Source of the DNA: Sipunculus nudus
Lineage: Eukaryota > Annelida > Sipuncula > Golfingiida > Sipunculidae
Direction of reading: 5' to 3'
DNA length: 64,000 nucleotides
Assembly: GCA_026874595.1 (NCBI GenBank)
Contig: CM049311.1
Location: 74,836,953-74,900,952, forward strand
Shown here one piece after another: positions 34,945 to 47,269 of the stretch (position 1 is the first letter of the stretch; every line of letters begins with the position of its first letter). Below the pieces are notes generated by a model. The model was not told the DNA's origin. It saw only the letters and a program-made list of their open reading frames with translations, and ran no database searches. A program made the translations under genes and the position numbers.

Positions 34945-37097
34945 AAAAATGCATCAGAAACAGCCTAAACCAATGTGGCGACCCTTCGATTGTGAAATTG
35001 TAAACTTTATTTTAGGAATGTCATTAACAGCTTAAACTGGCTGAAGTGTCTCTTTAAGAATTGTTTGACTTTATTGACCGCCATATCTGTGACGGTATGT
35101 AATAAAGGTATAGTTAAAGGTTCCCGTCAAGACCGACAACTTGACTTAGATAAAAAAAAGTTATTTTTTGCCTTTTTATGACGTTTCTAGCTCCGTAACT
35201 CGCTTTCACTGTCACGATTTGAATCTGATAACGATCACTCTTCATAGGTATATGTCAGGGGAGATCACTTTGTCATTCATTCACCTGAGCGGTAACCATA
35301 GCCCGTGTTTTATGACCCTTCAGCCGTCTTTGAAACGACATAAGATGCCAGTCACACGTGCTCTTGAATCTGTGTTCCATAAGGGCAAAGGTCAAGATAA
35401 AAACAATATATAATGGGCCGATGCCTGTTTGTTCAGATTTACTCTTTCACCTGGTGCCTGGAAGAATTTTAAACTGGTAAAACAGAACATGGCATTGATT
35501 TTACAGGCCCATGAATGCAGCATTCTTTGTGATCATTATTGATGGTACGATAGATGGTATATGCTTTCACTGAACTTTATTTATTAGTCCGACTTGGGTA
35601 GGGCCTGAATTTAGCACTGAATGGCATATGACACATGTTAGCATACGTAGCGAGCCTCATTCTCAGTATACATAGGCGGTTACTGCGTCTGGACATTTAG
35701 GCCTAGCCGCTACGACTTGGTAAGGGTTAAATCACTTGGTGTAAAGAATACAATGCAGCTGAATCTAAGTGAATTCGTTCGTTTCCAAGAAGTAGTATGA
35801 GTTCACACTGAGCCGGGTCCGATATCAGAAACAGCATCTGATTCGCTTACTTTTTTTAAAATATGTTTTATATATGTTTCGGTGGGAACACAGGTGAGCT
35901 CTGATCGCTGGAACAAAGGCATACTTAATACTAACCTTAGTTCCTGTTGGCCGGGATAAATAATTTTAATTACGATTTCTCAATGGTAATAATCCATTAA
36001 GAACATAACGCTGATCCATATTACCGCCAAAATATAATGGATTTTGCCTTGGCTATTCCTTTGCCTTCCAGAAAAGTTTGTCAAAACCCATTGATGACTT
36101 TCCTACTAAAGTTGCAAACAGACTAACTATACAATCAAGTATAAAACCAACCAGCCAAGTTGGCGGAGGTAAACCAATTAATGGTTTACGTGAATTGTTC
36201 AGAAATGGCATTTGCTATTTGGCCAGATAATAATAGTATCACTTAAGTGATAGTATTACATTCATACAAGTATCATTTTCGAATGTAAAAAGACCATCAT
36301 CGATGGTTAAAAAGTGATATTTTCTAAATGAGCAATATGGAGAGCAAGATCAGTTTTCAACATCATTAAACGGCACAAGTTTTTTATCAGGAACTTCTTG
36401 ACTGATATGGTTTAAAAAATGATTTTCCTAAGGCCCCGCAAAAAAATAATAATAAATAGTTTACGGACTCTGGGACCAAAAAAAAAAATAATATTCAACA
36501 CGATGATTTTTTTTACCAGAAGATGAAGTGACCAGTCGAAATATAATAAATGAAATTTTACCAACTTGCAAAACGGATATAAAAATGTATTGCAACTGAT
36601 GAAATGGTCCATATATGAAAAAGTTTAATACATTTCCAATAATACTGTAATGAGAAGTTTTTTTTTTAACATTATTAACACACGCAAAGATTTCTTAAAG
36701 AAGGAATCCAGGCAATACCAGTATTAACCTGGACCTCTGTAAAAACCAGCTATAAATATTAGTTGCAAATCTGTGTATTACGACTAATAATGTGCCCAAA
36801 GTTCAACATCTAAAAATTGGTATATTATCTGATCTAGCCAAAAACGGGCAGGAAAAAAACCCCCAAAAATTCGAACTTTGCCCTATGGGACCTACGGAAG
36901 TCAACCCACATAAACTCGCCCATCCCTGTAAGTCTTCATACGGGGGAGGTTTAAATTTAAAGGGACCCATTTCGTAAGATTGACTGACGGACCATTGCTG
37001 TATCAACTTAACAAGAAAAACCGAGAAGGGGAGGGGGATATATAATCTGCATGTCATAGTCGTTTTTTTTAAATGTTTTGGAGATATTAAAACTCAC
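34945..37097. other. No recognisable gene or mobile element
   Basis: Mixed AT-rich sequence. A GC-richer part at about 36830-37030 gives an 84-codon minus frame rich in Pro, Phe and Trp, without splice or start support; it may be a dispersed repeat. Confidence 0.4.
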
Positions 37098-37229
37098 CAT
37101 GTAGTCCTTGATTGTCAGAATGTTTGAAACAAGAACTTTCAAGTTCGTAACGTCGGATGTAACATACACAAAAGTGTCACCCTTATCGCATGCTCGACGG
37201 GCGTTGTAGTCAAGTGTCAACACACCATC
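37098..37229 (-). CDS. Isolated candidate internal exon, 44 codons, unknown gene
   Basis: On the minus strand a segment flanked by a CAG acceptor (37231-37230) and a strong GTGAGT donor (37097-37092) is open in phase 0-0. It reads DGVLTLDYNARRACDKGDTF and continues VYVTSDVTNLKVLVSNILTI-KDYM. Composition and length (132 nt) are typical of an internal exon. The pyrimidine tract before the acceptor is weak, and no partner exon was found nearby. It may belong to a minus-strand gene lying mostly outside what I can resolve. Confidence 0.4.
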
Positions 37230-38883
37230 CTGGTATATAATACCTCACAACTCATTCATATTCACTTTACTGCATGAGTATTGACAATGTTTACATAACA
37301 AAAAGATGTCAATTTATTAGATAAAAGCTGACAATGTTCTTCACATACAAAAGTTGCGAAGTTGATGTGTACAAGCGAATGTAAGTTTCGTTGATAGAAC
37401 ATAAATATTCTCATACACATTGCTCCATCGACACCAGGTTGACTTATCAATTGTTGATTATAAAAATGACTTTTTACTCAAGTTTTCTTTGGTCTCTCGT
37501 ACTAATACTTTTGTTCAGCGCGCCAGCCCGCAAGCCAATATAAAGTGAAGGTTGTGCAGGTTTAATATTAATTAAAAAAGGAACTGTCGTCGCTGGTTAA
37601 TTGCCTCCGCCATGAGGGTATGCCATTCGTGTGCATTCGTGTTTATTCACGCAATAATGACATTTTCTTATAAAATAATCTCATGCATAATATTGTCTGG
37701 GCATTTAGGGAATGGGAAAATGAGGAATCTATTAGATTTCGGAGAGGATCCGGCTCATGATCCAGATCCAGGAATGCCATCAAGGAATATTCCCAAATGC
37801 ACGAATGAACCTTGGAATATGGGCCGAATAAGAGAATGCAACACGGTACTGGAAGTATCCCATAATAGGAACCCCCACACGGCGAAGGCTTGTATTCCGT
37901 AGAATGCAGATCCCTTGTTATGTAGAAGTTCTTTTAAGGATTTATACACGATTCTGCTCTGATAAATATAATTATTTCCGACACTGAATATACAAAAGCA
38001 TAAATGCGGTAACACTTGTAGACCTCGCGCTTATCATCAAGTCCATTTTTTTTAAAGAAAATAATAAAATTCGAAGACGTTAATATATTTTTTTTTTCTT
38101 TCATCATTTCTTTGAATCGTTTTCGATTAAGCATCCCACCGCGCATGCTCAGAAGCCTTACAGTATACACCCGTGACGTCATGACAACCACTACACCAAC
38201 GTCCTAAGTAGGAACGTATCCAAACGTACGATACGTTAAAGCAAATTTACAATTTACTAAATGCAACGACAAGGCATATTCACATCCGTAATTTTGATCA
38301 AGCATACACAGATTTCTGTATTTCAGCGAGTAAATTTGAATTAATTTTGATTTAACGAATTCTGGCAGTAATTACCAATAAAAAATCTGGGATATATAAA
38401 TAGCATAGAGAAGCAGGGGGTTCCAGGGAGCAGGTGCCGTTATTTTCTTACTGCACCACAACGTTTTTATATATTTGTGATAATTACCTCACATATCATT
38501 TATCGATTAATTTTGATTTAAAGCCCATATACCATGATTGCCATAACTGTCTTAACTTACATTCTATATTCTCTACATGTTTCCCCGAAGGCAGTATTTG
38601 TTCTGCTTGCAATTATTTACTTCGTATACTATTTCAGATCTTTAATGAGTTTAACCTGCACCAAACACTTTCAGCAAATAGAGCTTTCCCACTGGATCAT
38701 ATTGATATGAACTCATGCATATGACGTCAATTTTACACAAAGTATGAAATTTACTGTGAAAATTTTAATCTCAATAAAAATTGACCAGATTGATATCAGT
38801 ATTGACATTTTTTTTTATAAATTCAGCCATAAGTACGGGTGATAATCTAACAGTTTTTATGTTTCTTCACTCGTAGAAAGGTG

Positions 38884-40655
38884 TCAATGCACGATATAAT
38901 AAGTGGATGCCTCACAGTCCGGGTTCCAGGCCAGGACTCGCTCTGGTACGCCATCTTTACTGACAAAAGTACTTCCACAGCATAAGTCTGTTTTCCAGTG
39001 ACCTTTTTTGACCTTGTGAGCACATCCGGGCGTGAAGGATTCAGACTGCAAATGGACAGGTCCGTCAGCTGTTACATGACCGAACTTCTTGCAGAAATGC
39101 CGTCCAATTATCTCACCGCTCGCCATGGCCTTGTACAGTTTGCCCTCTGCTGTCTCTGTTTGCTTCTTTACACGCTTGTCACAGTCGTCGCGGCATTTCA
39201 GCCTGACATCGTGGCATAGTTTCTTTGTCCAACCCGACTTGACCGTGTATAATTCAATGGTTCCTAGGTTTTGGAAAGTTGTAGCCCCCGACGTTATCTT
39301 GCATAGGCACCTTCAAAGAACAGAAAATAATAGCAAAAATATTATAACTGGAAATATGCTAATAACTGAGTGTAAAACAACAAAAACTTTTTATATGAAA
39401 AACGCCTTCTGGTCGACTTAATATGGGCAAATTGTTGCAGCTAAGAAAGCTGTATACCCAGACCGATTCCATGAAAGAGTTCTCAATGTTTACATGGGTA
39501 GCAATAATTTTGAAGAATTACTGTAACAAGAAATTCGAAAGAAGAGATCTCGGTACATTAAGATACAACTGAGTTACAGAAAGACCTGTCTACCAAGGAG
39601 ATTAGCCATCAGCCATAATGTTGTATTGATATCGTAGAAGTATTAATTCTTATTCTACAAGTCTTAGATAAAGCGAGGTCCATATATTCCGGTTTTTAAT
39701 GCAGTTAGGAATAAACGTTCGAATCTCCGTGTAGGGGGGGGGGGGGGGGGCAGGAATATGCACCTGAAGGTATTTCGCTATCACCGCTGTCGCCTCGCCT
39801 ATGAAGTTGCCAAATAATTCCCAGGGACATCACAGACAGACTGGCTACATACAGGTAAATGCATGAATTGTATAAAGAAAGAAAATGGCCGAGTGATCCG
39901 TTCAAAGACTGTAAAACCGTATATAACTTCCCTCCAGGGGACATGCCAAAATGTATCATATAATTTACCTTTGTCTGCGTCACCAATAAGATACCTATGA
40001 CCTATAAAAATGTGGTCAGGAGAGATAAGGTTATATTTACTCGTACTGCCTACAGGTTGACGAATTATAAGCTTTAACTATCCGCTCTTTACGTCGCACT
40101 TCACATTAAAGTCGGCATTGGGACTCTTCTAACAAATAAAGCACTATTCTTAGGACGTAATTATGGTCTGAGTTAAGCCTGTTGGTGGTATAAATTTCAT
40201 GCCAATCTGTCTCGGCTGACCTTTCTGACGCTGGGTAACCCAGTTATCGATTGACCTACAGAGTATTGGATTGTTTAAACGAGCGATGACACTCCAACCA
40301 GCCTCGGCAACTCACAATAACTGTCCAAACTAGACCCATCAGTTTTCCTTCTGTCAGTGAAGATTCGTCTGGTCTAAATGTACACCTACATTATGCAAAT
40401 GAGCGTATAACGTTTCTGTGCTTGTTATCTTTAGTATCGCACATACTCATAACGCTCGTCTCATTTAAATCGTGTCAGGTTGTTTCAAGTCCTTTTCAGT
40501 TTTGCTGTCCATATATTCTGATAAAAAGCCAACTTGAAAATTTTTGTTAAATTTAAAGAATAAATTTACAGAATATTATGTAGGATATATTGTTCTGATA
40601 TGGCATGATGATATTGCTACAATGACACTACCTCTACATTTAAATCCTGAAATAT

Positions 40656-40719
<64 letters not shown>

Positions 40720-43700
40720 TTCCCCAAGACTAGTCTACCACCCTTAAGCCTCAACCCTTGGGTCCTTATTGGCGTTTAGCACGGCAGGGTGTTCCTTTTC
40801 TTTAATTTGATCTGTGTAAAATGAAACGCGATGACGGCAACGACATTTCCTAAGAAGACGAGAGCAAGATAAAACTTCCGGCGCTGACTTTCATCCTGTT
40901 GCTAGGGAACAGCCTTGCCTCTTGGTAGCAGGCCCCAGTCTGCCTGCCGTCATTGTGCCAAACTGAATACTAAATATCTAGAATTTTTTTATCTTACAGA
41001 TATCTATATAAAGTATTAGACCTTTGTTTTTCATCTTTCTCTGCAGCCATTCTTCTCTACAGAACTTGAGATTAAGGTTGATTTCGAGACATAGGAAATC
41101 TAGTATGAACATGAAACCACCACGCAGGTAAGACATGCTGCATGCTGGTTGAGACAGAGGATTATTGTTCTGTTCCTTCAGAAAATAATCCCCGGCACGA
41201 AGGATACGGGCTTAATCCCGAGGAAAATATCCTCGCAGGGCAGCGGTACAGGACAGGCTGTTGTGACCTTGATTAATTATACAATCTCTACTTCACATCC
41301 CCGTAGAATCGATGCTTCATTTCTTGTGTGTAAGGGAGAGGTAATCAATGGCACTGCTATACAGGCACGTAAGGCCTACTTCTAATTCAGGACAGTTGGT
41401 AGCTTTCTTCAATCAGCTGGTTAACGAGGTCACTTAATAAATATGCTGCCGCCAATGAATATCTGGTGTCCTCATCTGACTGCTATACGAAACCTTACCA
41501 TCCCGTCATCTTAACTCAGAGCTGGCACTCCTGTATAATAATATTACACTTTAATCTTTTATCTTAGCACTAACGATGAGATACTAGGTAACCACTTTTG
41601 TTTGAAAACCTGGATAACAATATCCTACCCGGATAAAATTAATAAACAAGACGGAACATTTACTGCTCAAAACAACAGTCCTCTAAACGACATTTTACAT
41701 ACATTCAACATTAGGTCTAAACACTTAATTTAAACATGAAGCTACCAGAATTATTAATACCTTAACGTGATATTTCACTCAAACCCTTTCCCTCCTCTAT
41801 TTATCATCACCCTCCCAAACATCTACCAGTTCCACTCGGTGCATTCTTACAGGTTGTTACGACTGTTACCTTAGTTATTTCATTCAAGGCAGAACAGAGA
41901 TGACGCCCTGTACCTGCAGCCGATAAAATAGTTCAACAAAGGGGGAATTCTAAGTCCCCAAGGAACCCCAATCTGAAAAGTTTACATCACATACAGAACG
42001 CAATCCCCCACAGAGGCTGCCTCCGATGTTACTTTCAACGGCCCTATTGAGAGTTAATACGATTCCTTTCGGCTAATTAGGTATATTCACAATCCGCACA
42101 GGGATTGTTAATATAAACCTTTTCCACGATCTGCGCACCCTATGCTGGAACTTGAAAGACGTTTACTGAATACCCTTCAAAAGGCTTTGATGTTCATTTC
42201 ATACAAAACTGACAGAAATAACTTTATTATACTTTATTATATTTGTGTTATTCACAAGCAAATGTGCAGCAGTTTTTTTTTATTCTTCTATATACGCATT
42301 AAAAAATCTTATCTTATCTAACAAAAAAATCGACACGTATAATCGAGAAAACATTGAATATAAACGGCCTTTCGCAGTAAACAGGCAAAGAAGTATTTCC
42401 AGTTTAACACATTTGTTCGTAAAGGATTCTTTAAAAAATTCTCAAGAATCTGATTGGGTGAATTACGTTTGGCTTAAAAACAAAAGCCGGTATGTTGGTT
42501 GTCAGCAAAGTAGCATGTCGGTCAAGACATTTTGTGCTGGAGTGCAGTTGGTGGCAATAAATTTATATTGCGCACGGGCACTGACTGTCCTTGATTAGGG
42601 ATACTATGCATGGATTGTTTAATATGAGCTATCGAATATTTACATAGCCTATATAACCTATAGAATAAAAGCATAATGAACGGAAGTCGTGCGCTGTGTC
42701 ATTTTGATATTTATAGATAACTGTTAATCATTCCTTATTCCCAGCGTCCCCTGACAGCGTTATATGTCTATAGACAGCACCAAAGTCACAGCTTTTCCAG
42801 GTTACACCTCAATGATTCCTCTAAGTGACTCGCGTCAGTGCCATCTCTTATATGTAAGGGTTTGTACTGGTCAGGCATAGAAATATATTGGTGTATCTAA
42901 ATACTTACTCTCCAGAGATTCAATTTACATAACTTTCAGAGCGGATCCAGTGTCTTAGGAAAGGGGGGTTAAGCACCCTAATACAAGTAAACAAGTGTAC
43001 CGGGAGTGTTTGTAGACTTATACATCACTCTCACACGCAGGAGTATAGAGAGGAAAACCGAGCGAGACGCGACTTCCGGTGTTTTTTTTTGTTGAAAACG
43101 GGATATTATAATAGCGTTTAGATTTATTAGGGCGAATAGGAGGGAGGTGCTCCCCCTGTGTCCTTTCTAGATCCACCCTTCACTATACTCTAATTTCTCA
43201 AGTCACCGCAATCACGATTTAGGCCAAAAGATCGAACAACATATATGTTATCATCTATTTTTGCAACATACCGTCCTGACACTACATACAAGACACTCCA
43301 ATGGACTCTATCAGCATATCTATGTCAACAGACAACTGCGGTAACACCTTTAGGTGTTAAAGCTTTACCAAGGTCAGTGAAATATTCTGTTACTGATCTT
43401 GATTCCTACCATATCTACTTTTGCCAATATAAACCAATGTTAACAAACAATGTTAAAATAAAAAAAAGACCAGAATTGTCTGAAATGATATAAACGTGTC
43501 ACTTGAGATAAAATTTGTTTTAAGCATCAGGAGTGATGTATTCTGTTGGGAGGAGCTTTAATTTCATAATGGCATTTTTGGTAATTTTGACGAGCAGCGG
43601 ATTTAGCTCGCCAAAACATGACTGTGCTAGAATACTGACAAACATATCGATATATCCCACCATATTCTTTAATATAAGAAGAATTTTGCAAAGATCACAA

Positions 43701-45837
43701 TTTTGAAAATGTTCTTGATTACTGTTTTTACAAAAGCTTTAGAGCGCAAGTATCCTGTCACTATGGACCAAGAATCTGTACTTATTGAGATTTAGAGATT
43801 CTCAGAGATTTTACACCGACCTCCCTCATCAAATTAATCCCGCTACCTGAATGTTACCTCATTTGTACCCATTTTGCACTTAGGCTGAATGTAACAATAA
43901 TAAAAGAAAGCAAGAATTCACTTTTCATAAAAAATGGCAATAATAATAAAAAAATCATTACAATAACAATGCCGAAACAATTTTGGTGAATTTAAGGGGC
44001 ATAAAAACGCCTACACCCCCAGTACAGGCTCTAGCACTGAGGTATGATCAAATTATTTTGCATTTAACTAACACTATAAAATGCATATCCTGTCCAAGTT
44101 TTCAACCTGTGTATAAGGGCAATAAGGCTAAAATGTCACTTTGAGTCTGCAAAACAAGGTGACAGATGCAACTTCAAAAGCATGCAAAAATGCATTTATT
44201 CGTCTTCATTTTATGAAAAATCTAGTTCCGTCTATTCAGGCATTCAAGATTTAAAACTGTCAGCGTTTCCTGTATGCTATGACGAGGGACACCAGTAAAA
44301 ACAAATGTCAGCGCATGTAAAAGCTTTACAGCAAGGCAAAGCCGTGCTGAACATTCAGCCCCAGTGAGGTTACAGAAGTATTTTCTGGCTTTTTTTGTAG
44401 TTCAGTAAGATAAATGGTGGATTGAATGGATGGCAAACATGAACCCAGTCTGTCAGGCGCCATGAAGAACGATCCATTCTTGAGCAAGCCGCCAAAGCTG
44501 GCCCTAGAACTGTGGGAACATTGATTATTTTACTCCAGCACTGTACACAGAGTCTGCAGCCCGTGCATGGACAGACTCAGCCTGGCCCTGTCCCGGGGAG
44601 TGCCCGGTGTTTGAGTTCTTATATCATCAGTGACATCCCAGACCAATAACATCTCATAAAAGCTCACTAAGTCGTGAGGAATTGCTTGCTTTGGCCCGAC
44701 TGGCTGGAATCCCAGTGTTCAATATATTAGGATTTATTGGACACACGGGCCATGGTGCTGTTACAGACTGGTAGATCCTTATCATTAAACACAGAGGAAA
44801 GATTAAAGCAATATTCGCTGAAATGAGAGAGAGAGAGACAGACAGACACACACACACAGACCATATCGACTGACAAATTTACGGACAGGCTGAAACTGAT
44901 TTTGTAGCCCTATATAATGGTGGGCGTTAAAAGAAAGAAACGTATTTATGAATTTATTCACTATAGACACTTCATATAACACATTTAGATCTATTTATGG
45001 CTTTCAAAAGTCACATTGCTCTATATTGTGTAATATGGTAAGCACATGATTGAACGTGCACTCTTTTCGGCTGTAGATTTGTCTGTAATTTTGTCCTTAT
45101 TAAATCCATGATACAACCCGGGATACAACTTAATGCTGTCACAATTAATACATTAACTTTGGTGGCGAAAACTGGCAAGTATGAACAAAATTGCAATAAC
45201 ATCACAATCAGGATTTACACCCCGTCTCTTGCTGTTTGAGCTTCATTCTGACATGTGAATAAGCCACACATGGCATTGCGTACACCAAATATTGCATAAT
45301 ATCTGTGCCAAACCATACAACAACATAATATCAAAAACCATCCGCATAGCCCGTGCCCTTTTATGTTTATGACACCACAACTTAGGTTTATATTTATGAT
45401 GTATGGCTTTATATATGCCACTTATAAAACACCGATAGTAAATCCATGCATAGTTTAGACAGTCTGGAACCCGGTTGCACAGTGATGTCAAGCATTTGTG
45501 GCATGATGCTAAGATGCAAATGTGTATGTATACGTGTGGTGTGCCCTGTACCTCATGTCACAATTGCGAGTATATCTTGCAGTGTCCTGTACACTGAAAT
45601 TATCTAAATATCCATAAAAGGGACTTTTCAAACCCGTTCAGTCCACACATCGTTACCAGTGATAAAGCTTAGTGAGCCGAATCAGTTTCAATGGTAACAT
45701 TGATATTATACTCACTTCACTTCCATCAGATCCTTCAGACTTTTAGCGTTTATTTGTTGTACTAATCCAAGCAGCACGGCAAGTCCTGCCAGCAATGCAG
45801 TCTTCACCAGCGTATTCATTCTGTTGGCATTCACCAT
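38884..45837 (-). CDS. Two-exon gene for a secreted ten-cysteine protein, 182 aa
   Basis: On the minus strand exon 1 is 45837-45716 and exon 2 is 39310-38884, separated by a 6.4-kb GT-AG intron. Phase agrees: AA from exon 1 joins G from exon 2 to give Lys41. Residues 1-31 make a classic signal peptide with a leucine/alanine core, probably cut after Ala31. The mature part starts KSLKDLMEVKCLCKITSG and contains SGWTKKLCHD, CRDDCDKRVKKQ and WKTDLCCGS. Ten cysteines could form five disulphides. The protein is rich in Lys and has no membrane segment, so extracellular release is inferred. A splice acceptor (tttttacag) lies directly before the first exon at 45840, implying a non-coding exon further right. 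The CxC-ITSG...GWTxxLC pattern looks like a small secreted protein family of molluscs, but I cannot name it or assign a function. Confidence 0.8.
40663..40714. repeat. (AT)n simple repeat
   Basis: About 50 bases of AT dinucleotides within the large intron. Confidence 0.95.
42937..43190. repeat. Diverged GGATCCAG-type TIR element
   Basis: The left end CAGAGCGGATCCAGTGTCTT and a right side TCTAGATCCACCCTT are roughly inverted, like the elements at 1532-2114 and 46199-46419. No target duplication could be shown. Confidence 0.4.
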
Positions 45838-46198
45838 CCTGTAAAAAATGAACACAGAAGTAAAATTAATCATTGAGGATGCGGAATTAGAAGACCCGTT
45901 TGCGCACGCGTAGTACTTTGTAAAGATAACCTAGTGCACGTCCTGCATAAGGAGTGGGAAGTTTCGCTATTGATATAAACTGCATGGAGTTACTTCTTCA
46001 TGAAAGGACCTTTAGCAATGATATTTTGTCAATTCTTAGAAAATGTAAATCAATACTGCATAAGCAGTCGGAAAAATGCAAAATATACAATAAAATGCTA
46101 CATAAAGCATGGTGAAAATGTAAACGATAATACAAAACGACAGTATTGATTCCAGTATCACATGCATGCGTTTACTATTGTAATATTAACTATAGCAT

Positions 46199-46419
46199 CA
46201 GGGGAGGATCCAGGATTTAGGAAAGGAGGGGGGGGGGCTCCAACCCAGGATGACTAAATAAAACCCTAAAAAAGGTCCTCAGGTCTGGAAAAGGGGGGGG
46301 GGGGGTCCAAGCCGCAAAATTTTGTCTGAAGCCCTTAAAAAAAAACGTTGTTTCTGATGAAAAGGGGGGGGGGGGTCCGGACCCCCCCCCCCCCCCCCCC
46401 CCCCCCGGATCCGCTTCTG
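46199..46419. mobile_element. 221-bp TIR element with 5-bp target duplication AGCAT
   Basis: The left end CAGGGGAGGATCCAGG is matched by the inverted right end CCGGATCCGCTTCTG. AGCAT flanks both sides (46194-46198 and 46420-46424). The interior has three long G runs and a G12-TCCGGA-C26 palindrome at about 46364-46406. Confidence 0.72.
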
Positions 46420-46424
46420 AGCAT

Positions 46425-47269
46425 TGATACAGCAGGGTAGTAAGTACCGTACCTCAAACACAAAATGCCACATGTTAATATTGTTTCTGGTATTATTATT
46501 ATTATTTTTATTATTATTATTGTTATAATCATTGTTATTTATATTAATACTGACATATTTACTATACAAACCATACAAACATTACATCCTTCACAAAGTA
46601 GCATTTCGTATAGACAAAAAAGTCAGAGTTTCACTACGCTGGCCAGTTTTGCTTATAACCATCAAATCATCATTTCCATCTGACGACGCTAATACAACAG
46701 AACGGACGATGACATCCATCATAAAACCTCGACATGTCAAGCTGGGAGGAATCGATGAATTAACGCATGGTCTATTAACACAATCCCCCAGACAGGGCAA
46801 ACATCCAACTCTACACATGAGTGGCATATAACAGCCTTAAGTATACCACTGGCCGGATTTGTACGTCACATGTGCAAGCAATCATCGGCAATTGACATGA
46901 ACTTCAAATATCCATTTTCCGTTTTAACATGCATGTGTATATATCAAAGCTTGGTATTCGTGGGTGTGGCATTAATATAAATACATATATCCAGCGAAAA
47001 CACGCCAACACACACAGCACGAATAATTATATATGGGTCAATTTTATACATTTCTTGTTGGTCCTGTATCATAGCTGATACGGACTTGTATCACTGTAAC
47101 TTGTGTCAGGAATGTCAAGTCTTGACCACGACAGATTTCTGGCCATATATCTGATAAAAAAACACACTATTTTCCAGATGACATTGATGGCTAACTAAGA
47201 AAATGCATAATGCTGACATAGTCCAAAACTGTCAGATTATAAATAGGCCCCGAGCAGTCCAGTTCTTGA
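46425..47269. other. No gene recognised between TIR element and LINE
   Basis: It has an ATT-rich stretch at about 46490-46540 and nothing else identifiable. Part of it could contain the non-coding first exon of the minus-strand secreted-protein gene. Confidence 0.4.

Larger units (their letters stand above)
39311..45715 (-). other. Single 6.4-kb intron of the secreted-protein gene
   Basis: The donor GTGAGT at 45715 and acceptor gttctttgaag ending at 39311 bound it. It holds an (AT)n array (40663-40714), a poly(G) run (39734-39750), and a diverged GGATCC repeat at 42937-43190. I see no credible exon in it. Confidence 0.7.

Noticed and set aside
36803-37057. 84-codon minus frame rich in Pro, Trp and Phe
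   Set aside because: It has no splice sites, start context or recognised motif, and it overlaps a likely dispersed repeat.
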